From NCBI GenBank assembly GCA_905233405.1, contig CAJOEG010000056.1, positions 1 to 11,949 on the forward strand: a stretch of DNA of 11,949 nucleotides. Direction: 5' to 3'. This document shows, piece after piece, positions 1 through 6,652 of this stretch. The translations under genes and the position numbers were made by a program. This stretch comes from an uncultured Bacteroidales bacterium. Lineage in GTDB: Bacteria > Bacteroidota > Bacteroidia > Bacteroidales > ML635J-15. The notes beneath the pieces are model-generated. The model saw nothing but the letters and a program-made list of their open reading frames with translations. It had not been told where the DNA came from and did no database searches. Position 1 is the first letter of the stretch, and every line of letters starts with the position of its first letter.

Positions 1-2
1 TT

Positions 3-572
3 TTTTGTACTTTTGCCAAGAAATTCACAGCAGAATTTGGTAAAAAGAAGGCTTATTCGGAACAAAATACTGCTACAGACTTTAATGGTTCGGTAAATTT
101 CACACCAAAGACAAACGACACAGAAACCGCCATTTCCGAAACCTGCATTTCGCTAGCCAACGGCCTCATCGACAAAAAGATAACTAGTTTGCAAATAAAC
201 GGCAACATAGCAGGAATCGACAACAATGATTTCGTTGCCGACATAATGCAGGCAGCAGGAATAGCTGTCAGCAAGGCAGAATTCATTTCGTGTCCGGGTT
301 GCGGCCGCACAAACTACGACTTGGAACGCATTTCGGAAGCAGTGAAACGTGAATTTTCGCACCTGAAAGGTCTGAAAATAGCCACTATGGGCTGCGTCGT
401 GAACGGTCCTGGAGAAATGGCCGATGCTGACTACGGATGCGTTGGCAGCACCAAGGATCACGTCATAATTTACAAGGGACAAACGCCTATAATTCGCGAT
501 GTTCCGCAGGACAATGCCGTCGAAATGCTAAAGAAAGTCATTGCCGACAATGGCGACTGGAAGGAAAAGTAA
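3..572 (+). CDS. ispG: 4-hydroxy-3-methylbut-2-enyl diphosphate synthase, C-terminal part
   Basis: This is the 3' part of ispG (gcpE), whose product performs the penultimate step of the MEP isoprenoid pathway, converting MEcPP to HMBPP on a [4Fe-4S] cluster in the cytosol. The reading frame is open from base 3 to the TAA at 570-572, about 189 codons, and the true start lies outside the window. Visible signatures are the cluster cysteines in ISCPGCGRT, a third Cys 30 residues later in MGCVVNGPGE, and the Glu six residues after it. The ending NGDWKEK fits the large Bacteroidetes-type enzyme, which has an extra domain between the TIM barrel and the cluster domain. The TIM barrel is not in the window. 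The next gene starts one base after the stop, so the two are probably translationally coupled. Identification is from motif recognition and is very secure. Confidence 0.96.
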   Translation, partial: FCTFAKKFTAEFGKKKAYSEQNTATDFNGSVNFTPKTNDTETAISETCISLANGLIDKKITSLQINGNIAGIDNNDFVADIMQAAGIAVSKAEFISCPGCGRTNYDLERISEAVKREFSHLKGLKIATMGCVVNGPGEMADADYGCVGSTKDHVIIYKGQTPIIRDVPQDNAVEMLKKVIADNGDWKEK

Positions 573-573
573 G

Positions 574-1800
574 ATGAACTCATTGGAACGCGAATTTCAC
601 ACACAAAACCGCCGCAAACTGCTCGACCAAATAGGCAACGGCGATACCGTGCTATTATTTTCGACAAATCCGCAGTCACGCAATGCGAACCAGTTTTTCC
701 GCTACCGCCAAAACTCCGACATATTGTACTACAGCGGAATACAGCAGGAAGAAACAATACTTCTGCTCCACAAGAAAAGTACGACCGAAGCCGAAGAATA
801 TGCCTTCGTAATCGAGCCAACCGAACACATAAACGTGTGGACAGGCATAAAACTTACCAAAGCCGAAGTCAGCGATGTTTCGGGCATAGCAAATGTGGAA
901 TACCTCGACCACTTCGACAGCATTGCCGATGAAATCATAAATTCGAGCAAAGGCAGAGTTTACATTTCCTTCGGCAACAACATACGCAAGGCCGAATACA
1001 TAAATTTCCGACAAGAAGCATGGAAGAATGCTCACAGAGATCTGGAATTCAACGACATCGACACCATAACCACAACTTTGCGACTGCAAAAAAACGACTA
1101 CGAAATAGGTTGCATACGCGAAGCGATAAGGATTACAAAAAATGCATTCGCCGAAGTCTCCAAGATTATCCGTCCGGGCATTCACGAATACGAAATCGAA
1201 GCCGAATTTTACAAGCAAATCCGCGAATGCGGATGCGATGGTTTTGCATACCAGCCTGTGATTTCGTCTGGAAGCAACAACTGCATTTTGCAAAGCATAA
1301 ACAATCAAGGTATTTGCCACGATGACGACCTGCTGATTATGGATGTTGGTGCCGAGTACAAGGGTTATGCTGCCGACATCACACGCACGATTCCCGTAAA
1401 CGGCAAATTTTCGCCACGGCAGCAGCAGGTTTACGATGAAATTATGTCGATTCAGCGACAAATCAAGCAATATTACGTCCCGGGCTCATCAATAGACCGC
1501 ATACATTCCGAATTTGAAAATCTGATGCTCGAAACACTGCAAAGACTTAATCTGGTCACAAAGGATGAAATTGCGCATCAGGAATCGGTACACGCAACCG
1601 TAAAGCGTTATTCGCCGCACCTTTGCTCGCATTTCATCGGACTTGATGTTCACGATGTGGGCAACCGACGCACAATATTGAAAAGCGGTATGGTAATGAG
1701 TTGCGAACCAGCCATATATATTCCAAAAGAAGGTTTCGGAATAAGAATGGAAACAGATATGCTTGTTGGCGAAAAACCTGTGGATTTGGGAGAAGAATAA
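574..1800 (+). CDS. pepP: Xaa-Pro aminopeptidase (M24B, aminopeptidase P-like)
   Basis: A 408-residue M24B metallopeptidase, expected to remove N-terminal residues that precede proline. The ATG at 574 is chosen because it lies one base after the ispG stop and follows an AAGGAAAAG purine run; the longer frame from TTG 541 would sit inside ispG. An AMP_N-type N-terminal domain (about 5-140) precedes the pita-bread catalytic domain (about 165-408). All five metal ligands are visible: D257 and D268 in DVGAEYKGYAADITRT, H353 in SHFIGLDVHD, E378 in CEPAIY, and E393 in RMETD; H360 is the second conserved His. Two oddities: the family motif ILHY reads ILQS (Gln240, bases 1291-1293), which removes a His regarded as catalytic in E. 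coli PepP, and the protein stops at PVDLGEE, roughly ten residues short of the usual tail. It may have altered or lost activity. Confidence 0.9.
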   Translation: MNSLEREFHTQNRRKLLDQIGNGDTVLLFSTNPQSRNANQFFRYRQNSDILYYSGIQQEETILLLHKKSTTEAEEYAFVIEPTEHINVWTGIKLTKAEVSDVSGIANVEYLDHFDSIADEIINSSKGRVYISFGNNIRKAEYINFRQEAWKNAHRDLEFNDIDTITTTLRLQKNDYEIGCIREAIRITKNAFAEVSKIIRPGIHEYEIEAEFYKQIRECGCDGFAYQPVISSGSNNCILQSINNQGICHDDDLLIMDVGAEYKGYAADITRTIPVNGKFSPRQQQVYDEIMSIQRQIKQYYVPGSSIDRIHSEFENLMLETLQRLNLVTKDEIAHQESVHATVKRYSPHLCSHFIGLDVHDVGNRRTILKSGMVMSCEPAIYIPKEGFGIRMETDMLVGEKPVDLGEE

Positions 1801-1814
1801 AAAACTTTTTAATC

Positions 1815-1831
1815 AAATAGGCGGCCTATTT
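1815..1831. terminator. Possible shared terminator between convergent genes
   Basis: A perfect 7-bp inverted repeat AAATAGG/CCTATTT with a 3-base centre lies between the pepP stop and the lipoprotein stop, overlapping the latter. On the minus strand it is followed by an A/T-rich stretch with six T's (bases 1805-1810 region); on the plus strand it is preceded by A5/T5 runs. It fits a weak bidirectional terminator for the two convergent genes, but the stem is short. Confidence 0.4.
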
Positions 1832-2395
1832 ACGCATCGAAACATCCATCCTTGTCGAATCGTCTTCGTAGCGCAATTTGCAGTCGGACTTGCAAAGCGA
1901 CAATATCTTCATATCGGTGGCGTGCACATATTTACCTGATTCCTGGTCGTATAAATCAAATTTCAGATATTCCTTCTTGTCATCAAAAGCCCATTTGAAC
2001 TTAGTCTCGGTTGAAAGAATCGCCGCGAAATCCATATTTCCCATGGCTACGTTTACCTCTCCTGCATATTCTGCGTACGTGGAATCATTCTCTATTTCGG
2101 CCATCATTTCTTCCCAGTTGATATTTGCAAGCATTTCGCCCAAACCGTTGTCCTTGAACTTCATACTACCTGTTTCATCCTTCTCGAATATCACCTGCAA
2201 TTCGCCAAACATGGCATAATCCGACATTTTTATCGTAGTATCAGAATCAATCTGAGAAACTTTCCATGTTCCTACAAGCCTACCCTTGGGAGACTTCCAC
2301 ATTATACCATAATCTTCCTCGTACTTTTTGCACGATGAGAAAATAGAAGTGATAATCAGCGCAATAATACCAATTAAACATACATACTTCTTCAT
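1826..2395 (-). CDS. Small lipoprotein, lipocalin-like fold possible
   Basis: A 189-residue protein with a hydrophobic N-terminal signal (residues 1-21) ending in a relaxed Bacteroidetes lipobox, FSSC, giving Cys22 as the lipidated residue. The residues just after the Cys (KKYEED) are charged and acidic, which in Bacteroidetes can mark export to the cell surface; that is inference. The mature part opens with SPKGRLVGTWKVSQI and continues with alternating polar/hydrophobic segments of a beta-rich domain, resembling small lipocalin-like proteins whose first strand contains G-x-W. No catalytic motif is seen. It lies three bases downstream of the next entry and shares the pattern C-x-K-Y-E...PK-x-R-x-V-G-x-W with it, so the two look like tandem paralogues in one transcript. 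Precise function unknown. Confidence 0.82.
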   Translation of the reverse strand: MKKYVCLIGIIALIITSIFSSCKKYEEDYGIMWKSPKGRLVGTWKVSQIDSDTTIKMSDYAMFGELQVIFEKDETGSMKFKDNGLGEMLANINWEEMMAEIENDSTYAEYAGEVNVAMGNMDFAAILSTETKFKWAFDDKKEYLKFDLYDQESGKYVHATDMKILSLCKSDCKLRYEDDSTRMDVSMRK

Positions 2396-2398
2396 AAT

Positions 2399-2845
2399 CT
2401 ACTCCTCTTTCTTTTCAAAATGACGTTCAATAAGGTCGTCAAATCCTGCATAATCTTTGCTATCGCTTACCAACCACATTTCATCATTAGTCAGGCGAGT
2501 TATTCTGTAGGTACGTTCATCAAGTTCGGAGGGCATAAGAATAAGCTCTGTCTTGTCTTCACCAAACGACCACTTCCCAGTTATTTCGTTGGACGATCTC
2601 ACAACTTGAATCTTATAGGAGAAAGACTCGTCCTTATTCAGTATCAAAACCGACGAAACTTCTCTTTCAAACAAGGATTGCTCGCGCGTGTCGTTAATAA
2701 GCAAATCGGAAAGATGCCATTCTCCTACTGCCCTCTTCTTTGGTGTCAAGAAGGAAAAGGCTGGTCCATTTTCGTACTTTGTACACGATTCAAAGCCTGA
2801 AATTACCAGCATTAGCATCAAAAATATAGCAATATATTTACGCAT
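2399..2845 (-). CDS. Small lipoprotein, paralogue of the downstream gene
   Basis: A 148-residue protein with a hydrophobic signal (residues 1-20) and lipobox FESC placing the lipidated Cys at 21. The mature start, TKYENGPAFSFLTPKK, then RAVGEWHLSDL, matches the layout of the neighbouring 189-residue lipoprotein (short linker, PK-x-R-x-V-G-x-W, then beta strands), so the pair probably arose by duplication and shares a lipocalin-like fold. Later segments such as SYKIQVVRSSNEITGKWSFG also carry the G-x-W strand pattern. It is the first gene of the two-gene minus-strand unit, with a TATCTTTG promoter box 18 bases upstream of the ATG. No substrate or partner can be read from the sequence. Confidence 0.82.
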   Translation of the reverse strand: MRKYIAIFLMLMLVISGFESCTKYENGPAFSFLTPKKRAVGEWHLSDLLINDTREQSLFEREVSSVLILNKDESFSYKIQVVRSSNEITGKWSFGEDKTELILMPSELDERTYRITRLTNDEMWLVSDSKDYAGFDDLIERHFEKKEE

Positions 2846-2863
2846 AGCATTAAAACTGAATTA

Positions 2864-2871
2864 CAAAGATA
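2864..2871 (-). promoter_or_regulatory. Bacteroidetes -7 promoter box for the lipoprotein pair
   Basis: The minus strand reads TATCTTTG here, a perfect match to the Bacteroidetes -7 consensus TAnnTTTG, ending 18 bases before the lipoprotein ATG. No TTG lies at the usual ~19-base distance upstream; that region is A/T-rich (ACTTAATG). The box alone is a good match. Confidence 0.6.
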
Positions 2872-2922
2872 AGATTTTTTTATTACACATTAAGTTTTTC
2901 TAAAAAAAAGTGTGATGACGAT

Positions 2923-3082
2923 TCTCGGCTCTTTCATTTAACCGCCCCCTGAGCTTGTCGAAGGGTAAGGTTAATGGGCATTATATCATAACCCTGACTT
3001 CGACAAGCTCAGCCAGCGGATTTCTTCAATGCTAACGGTGTGTATCATAAATAATATCATTGTTCAAATGAAAGATCCGTGA
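2923..3082. repeat. MITE-like element with imperfect terminal inverted repeats
   Basis: The ends form a 17-bp inverted repeat matching at 15 positions: 2923-2939 (TCTCGGCTCTTTCATTT) against the reverse complement of 3066-3082. A second, internal 15-bp perfect inverted repeat is nested inside. The whole is flanked, and slightly overlapped, by near-identical 12-base direct repeats: GTGATGACGATT at 2912-2923 and GTGATGTCGATT at 3079-3090. There is no open frame inside. The pattern fits a non-autonomous mobile or REP-type element with a target duplication, though the direct repeats could be chance. Confidence 0.5.
2949..3012. repeat. REP-like inverted repeat
   Basis: CTGAGCTTGTCGAAG at 2949-2963 and its exact reverse complement at 2998-3012 form a 15-bp perfect stem around a 34-base centre that can itself pair (GGTTA with TAACC). 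Sequences of this CTTCGACAAGCTCAG type are, from memory, scattered as extragenic palindromes in many bacterial genomes. It sits upstream of the lipoprotein promoter, in noncoding DNA. Confidence 0.7.
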
Positions 3083-3111
3083 TGTCGATTGGAAAAGCAA
3101 AGCTATAAAAC

Positions 3112-3141
3112 AAAAAAAGACAGAAAAAGATCCGTCTTTCT
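3112..3141 (-). terminator. Minus-strand intrinsic terminator next to a tRNA 3' remnant
   Basis: On the minus strand, CAGAAAGA pairs with the TCTTTTTCTG segment around a CGGA loop (two bases bulged), followed by CTTTTTTTG, an intrinsic terminator. It lies directly downstream of a sequence resembling a tRNA 3' end and could be that tRNA's original terminator. It could also act as a back-up to the stronger operon terminator at 3297-3322. Confidence 0.55.
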
Positions 3142-3158
3142 GTGCCCGAGACAGGACT
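3142..3158 (-). pseudogene. Remnant of a tRNA 3' end (T-arm half and acceptor strand)
   Basis: The minus strand reads AGTCCTGTCTCGGGCAC. This is what the end of a Leu-type tRNA looks like: last three T-loop bases AGT, T-stem strand CCTGT, acceptor strand CTCGGGC, discriminator A, then C. The matching 5' T-stem (ACAGG), the TTCG of the T-loop and everything upstream are absent, and an intrinsic terminator follows at once. A tRNA 3' tail plus terminator without the body is typical of a leftover attachment site of a tRNA-targeting element. The match is only 17 bases, so chance cannot be excluded. Confidence 0.35.
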
Positions 3159-3296
3159 GTCATAATTATTTCTATTTATATTCAATTAATTGTAATACTT
3201 AAAAACTGAATTAAATTTTGATTGGGAGAAATAGCTATATGTCGATAAATATGCTAGGAATGAAAAGATAAAATTACATCACAAAATTTGAAAAGG

Positions 3297-3322
3297 AAAA
3301 AGGCGGTGAAATCCGCCTTTTT
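3297..3322 (-). terminator. Strong intrinsic terminator of the MoxR operon
   Basis: A perfect 10-bp stem, AAAAAGGCGG (3297-3306) with CCGCCTTTTT (3313-3322), and a 6-base loop, starting five bases after the stop of the minus-strand gene at 3328. On the minus strand the GC core is followed by TTTTT. It closes the operon after its third large gene. Confidence 0.9.
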
Positions 3323-3327
3323 CTATA

Positions 3328-4707
3328 CTATTCTGTCTCGTTTTCCGTCTGTGGCACAACCTTATCCGCCTCAATTTCGGCCTGGACATTTATTGCTTTG
3401 GGGTCGTTTACAATGATTTCCTTGGTGTGTTCCACAAAGTCGAATGCGTTGCGCAACGATAGGTCGTTGTCGCCCTGCAAAGGCTGGTATTTTGCGAACT
3501 TCACGCTGTCGGCAAGTTCGAGCATCTGGCGCAGACGCATCTTGTCCTCGCTGTCAATCTGGATGGCGGCACCAAACATATCAAGTATTTCGGATGTGGT
3601 CATCTGTTCGGCGTCGATTCCGTAGCGGTCGGCAATGTATGTCCTTACGGCATCGGTCAGCTGCACATGGTATTCCTTAACCTGACCGCGGCTCCAAATC
3701 TTCTCGTTGCGGATGCGTTCAAGTTCTTCGAGAGCGGTTTCGTGTGCTGGACGTTTCGGCTTGACCTTTATCATCGGTATCGGCGACTTGCCATGCTTTT
3801 TGCGGTAGATGACATAAAATATTATCGCACCTGCAATCAACACAATGAGTATCAGCCACCAGAACTTCGAGAAGAATGTCTTCACATCGTACCAGAATTC
3901 TGCCCAGTTGAAAGGCGTGTTGTAAAGTTCGTCGTTGATGTCCTCGATTTCGAACAGGGTAAACAGAATGTCGCCTTTTGCAACCTGCTGGCCTTCCTGC
4001 ACGAATACCGAATCGACGCTTCCATATACATAGTGGGTTTCCATTATGTCCTTGTCAACTACGAACATACGGTGCGAGTCGGCGTTGGCGATGGAATCAA
4101 TCTGCTCTTGGTTGGTGAAGCCTGTCTGCATCACCTGCGAAGCGTACTGCTGTATCATCTGGCGCTTTATTTCCTCGCGGAGCATCTGCAGGGTGTCGGC
4201 GCTCATCGACTGCTTTATGGAGTCGGGGATGTACTGCTCGATTTCCTTGCTGAAGCCGTCCTTTCCGAACAGCACCGTCCCTGCATTTTCGGCAAAAACT
4301 GTGTCGCGCGGGATGGTATCGATGAGGATGTATGGATTGACCTTCAGGTAAAGTTCCGAGGTTGTGAATTCGTTGGTGTCGCTGCCCGAAATGGTCATAA
4401 ACCTAATCGGTGAGATAGCGTTGATGCCAGTGTCGAAGGAAGTTATGAGGTAGTCCTTCGTGTATTTGCCGTTTTCGACATTTGCTTCCAAGTCCTTGAT
4501 AAGGAATATCTTGTCGCAAATGGTGTCGGCAAACTGCTGTGCGGTCACCTGAGTTTGCGGTGGAATTTCCGCGCTAATCAATATTAGCGTCTGCTCGCCA
4601 ACGATTATGCTGTCGTTCTGAAGTCTGGCCGAGAAACTGATGTTCTGTGCGGAAACCGAAAATCCGACAGCCAACAATAATAATATGGTAAAAACTGACT
4701 TTTTCAC
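3328..4707 (-). CDS. Membrane-anchored Bat-operon protein, third gene (BatD-like/DUF4381-like)
   Basis: About 459 residues, exported and anchored. A Sec signal peptide (1-19, cleavage likely after SVSA) is followed by a periplasmic beta domain (about 22-125, including the segment NDSIIVGEQTLILISAEIPP). A long acidic linker and helices follow, then a segment (about 226-253) reading GSVDSVFVQEGQQVAKGD. One membrane helix lies at about 281-300 (FWWLILIVLIAGAIIFYVIY), and a cytoplasmic helical tail follows (about 320-430, ALEELERI..W..GQVKEYHVQLTDAVRTYIADRYG). The tail is typical of the protein after DUF58 in Bacteroidetes bat operons, related in layout to BatD. It probably assembles at the inner membrane with the MoxR and DUF58 proteins. 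It starts two bases after the DUF58 stop and ends at a strong terminator. It is longer than remembered relatives (300-350 residues), because of the periplasmic insert. Confidence 0.8.
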   Translation of the reverse strand: MKKSVFTILLLLAVGFSVSAQNISFSARLQNDSIIVGEQTLILISAEIPPQTQVTAQQFADTICDKIFLIKDLEANVENGKYTKDYLITSFDTGINAISPIRFMTISGSDTNEFTTSELYLKVNPYILIDTIPRDTVFAENAGTVLFGKDGFSKEIEQYIPDSIKQSMSADTLQMLREEIKRQMIQQYASQVMQTGFTNQEQIDSIANADSHRMFVVDKDIMETHYVYGSVDSVFVQEGQQVAKGDILFTLFEIEDINDELYNTPFNWAEFWYDVKTFFSKFWWLILIVLIAGAIIFYVIYRKKHGKSPIPMIKVKPKRPAHETALEELERIRNEKIWSRGQVKEYHVQLTDAVRTYIADRYGIDAEQMTTSEILDMFGAAIQIDSEDKMRLRQMLELADSVKFAKYQPLQGDNDLSLRNAFDFVEHTKEIIVNDPKAINVQAEIEADKVVPQTENETE

Positions 4708-4709
4708 GG

Positions 4710-5573
4710 TTATCTGTTTTTAAATAGTGCAATGAGCGGTTTCACATAGTCGCCGTCGGTGCGGATTACAGCCTTATCGACCTTTGCCTTGGTGAGGATG
4801 AGGTCGGCGGCATCGTTCTTTTCTTTCCACCACTTTCCGTATTCTTTGCGCGTAGAGGCCGATGCGGTGTCTATCCAGCGCATTTCGCCGCTTTCCATAT
4901 CGCGGAAGTAGGCAAGGCCGACATTTGGCAGACTTTCTTCGAACGGGTCGTAAACCTTGAGTGCGGCAATATCGTGCTTCGAAGCGGCAATCTTTAGCGA
5001 TTCGGAGAAGTCGGGCGACATGAAGTCGGAAATAATGAATGCTGCGCTACGCTTCTTGATGGCGTTGGTTAGGAACTTGAGCGCCTCGTTGATGTTTGTC
5101 TGCGAACTTTCTGGCTTGAAGTCGAGCAGTTCGCGGATGATGCGCAGTATGTGCTTCTTGCCTTTCTGCGGCGGAATGAACTTTTCTACCTTGTCGGAAA
5201 AGAAGATTACGCCAATCTTGTCGTTGTTTTCGATTGCCGAGAACGACAGCACGGCGGCGATTTCGGCGATAAGGTCCTTTTTCTGCTTTGCGCGTGTGCC
5301 GAAGTCCTCGGAACCGCTCACATCTATGAGCAGCATCACGGTAAGTTCGCGCTCTTCCTCGAACACCTTTATGTACGGCTGGTTGAAGCGGGCGGTCACA
5401 TGCCAGTCGATGTCCTTTATCGGGTCGCCGTACTGGTATCCGCGCACTTCGCTGAAAGTCATACCCTTGCCCTTGAATGCTGAGTGGTATTCGCCTGCAA
5501 AGATATGGTTTGAGAGCATTCTGCTCTTTATTTCAATCTTGCGAACTTTCTTCAGTAGTTCCGATGAATCCAT
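4710..5573 (-). CDS. DUF58 family protein with vWA-like MIDAS motif
   Basis: A 287-residue cytosolic protein of the DUF58 family, the standard partner of MoxR ATPases. The DUF58 signature is clear at about residues 38-60: GMTFSEVRGYQYGDPIKDIDW followed by ARFNQPYIKVFEEE. A MIDAS motif DVSGS (D84, S86, S88) opens a von Willebrand A-like fold, with later conserved pieces KIGVIFFSDKVEKFIPP and FIISDFMS. MIDAS domains bind a divalent metal and mediate protein-protein contacts; in MoxR systems the ATPase is thought to act as a chaperone on such partners. The gene lies 67 bases downstream of moxR, with a hairpin repeat in the gap, and two bases upstream of the membrane-anchored gene. No membrane segment is present. 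Full length for the short form of the family. Confidence 0.92.
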   Translation of the reverse strand: MDSSELLKKVRKIEIKSRMLSNHIFAGEYHSAFKGKGMTFSEVRGYQYGDPIKDIDWHVTARFNQPYIKVFEEERELTVMLLIDVSGSEDFGTRAKQKKDLIAEIAAVLSFSAIENNDKIGVIFFSDKVEKFIPPQKGKKHILRIIRELLDFKPESSQTNINEALKFLTNAIKKRSAAFIISDFMSPDFSESLKIAASKHDIAALKVYDPFEESLPNVGLAYFRDMESGEMRWIDTASASTRKEYGKWWKEKNDAADLILTKAKVDKAVIRTDGDYVKPLIALFKNR

Positions 5574-5600
5574 AATTTATTCCTTTACATTTTTATTGAT

Positions 5601-5652
5601 GATGTTCCTCGTTTTTGAGATGTTGCACGCAACATCTCTACTACGGAACATC
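5601..5652. repeat. Nested palindromic repeat in the moxR-DUF58 gap
   Basis: GAGATGTTGC (5617-5626) and GCAACATCTC (5629-5638) form a 10-bp perfect inverted repeat with a 2-base centre. Outside it, GATGTTCC (5601-5608) pairs with GGAACATC (5645-5652), the latter inside the last codons of moxR. The inner palindrome and its flanking CTAC look like a dispersed REP-type element. In the mRNA it would fold into a stem between two co-transcribed genes and could tune their relative output. Confidence 0.6.
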
Positions 5653-6630
5653 AACCCTGTTGAGGATTTCGCTGATGATTTCCTCAGTCGAGATGTTTTC
5701 GGCTTCGGCTTCGTAGGTGAGTCCGATACGGTGGTTGAGGATGTCGTGGCAAACGGCGCGGACATCTTCGGGAATCACATAACCTCTGCGCTTGATGAAA
5801 GCGTATGCCTTTGCAGCCTTTGCAAGGTTTATTGATGCACGCGGCGAACCTCCGTAGGCAATCATATTCTTCAGTTTGTCGAGCTGGTAGCGCTCGGGGA
5901 AACGGGTTGCAAATACGATGTCGAGGATGTAGCGTTCAATCTTTTCGTCCAGGTAAACATCGGCAACGACTTCGCGGGCCTTTACAATGTCTTCGGGTTT
6001 CAGCACCGGTTTTACTTCAATTTTCTGCTTTGCAAGGTTGTTGCGGATTACAAGTCTTTCCTCCTCGAATTCGGGGTAGTCGATTTTTACCTTCAGCATA
6101 AAACGGTCAACCTGAGCTTCGGGCAGAGGGTAGGTTCCTTCCTGCTCAATCGGGTTCTGGGTTGCCATTACGAGGAAAGGATTGTCCATCTTGTAGGTTT
6201 TGTCGCCGATGGTAACCTGGCGCTCCTGCATTGCTTCGAGCAGAGCCGACTGAACCTTTGCCGGTGCACGGTTGATTTCGTCGGCGAGGATGAAGTTTGC
6301 AAAGACTGGACCTTTCTTCACGATAAAGTCCTCGTTCTTCTGGCTGTATATCATAGTACCGATAAGGTCGGCAGGCAGAAGGTCGGGGGTGAACTGTACA
6401 CGCGAGAACTTGGCGTCGATGGCGGTTGCAAGCGTGTTGATTGCCAATGTCTTTGCCAGACCAGGAACACCTTCGAGCAGGATATGTCCGTCGGAAAGCA
6501 ATCCGATGAGCAAACCTTCAACCAAGTGTTTCTGTCCCACGATGGTCTTCGACATCTCCATGTTTACGATGTCGATGAATGAACTTTCTCTCTGAACTCT
6601 TTCGTTCAGTTCTCTTATGTCAATTTCCAT
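5641..6630 (-). CDS. moxR: MoxR-family AAA+ ATPase
   Basis: A 329-residue AAA+ ATPase of the MoxR family, typical length. Walker A is EGVPGLAKT (about 53-61, Lys60), Walker B ILADEIN (about 114-120), sensor 1 VMATQNP (about 154-160), with conserved EGTYPLPEAQVDRF after it and the C-terminal AAA lid (about 240-329) carrying ASINLAKAAKAYA. MoxR proteins hydrolyse ATP to remodel or activate partners with vWA/MIDAS folds; here the partner is almost certainly the downstream DUF58 protein. In Bacteroidetes this pairing heads the bat (aerotolerance) operon. The ATG at 6630 is 22 bases after a short membrane-peptide gene in the same direction, so moxR is probably the second gene of the transcript. 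Nothing in the protein looks degraded. Confidence 0.95.
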   Translation of the reverse strand: MEIDIRELNERVQRESSFIDIVNMEMSKTIVGQKHLVEGLLIGLLSDGHILLEGVPGLAKTLAINTLATAIDAKFSRVQFTPDLLPADLIGTMIYSQKNEDFIVKKGPVFANFILADEINRAPAKVQSALLEAMQERQVTIGDKTYKMDNPFLVMATQNPIEQEGTYPLPEAQVDRFMLKVKIDYPEFEEERLVIRNNLAKQKIEVKPVLKPEDIVKAREVVADVYLDEKIERYILDIVFATRFPERYQLDKLKNMIAYGGSPRASINLAKAAKAYAFIKRRGYVIPEDVRAVCHDILNHRIGLTYEAEAENISTEEIISEILNRVDVP

Positions 6631-6652
6631 AATCTGAAACTTTTATTCGTTA

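Noticed and set aside
676..1470. Long minus-strand open frame (264 codons) opposite the aminopeptidase gene
   Set aside because: The plus-strand protein has clear M24 motifs across this stretch; the opposite frame has no recognisable domain and is a codon-bias shadow.
3667..4413. Plus-strand open frame (248 codons) opposite the Bat-operon anchor protein
   Set aside because: The minus-strand protein has a signal peptide, membrane helix and conserved tail here; the plus frame has neither a start context nor a domain.
4957..5835. Long plus-strand open frame (292 codons) opposite the DUF58 and moxR genes
   Set aside because: It runs across two well-identified genes and the gap between them, is Ser/Phe-rich low-complexity, and has no domain signature.
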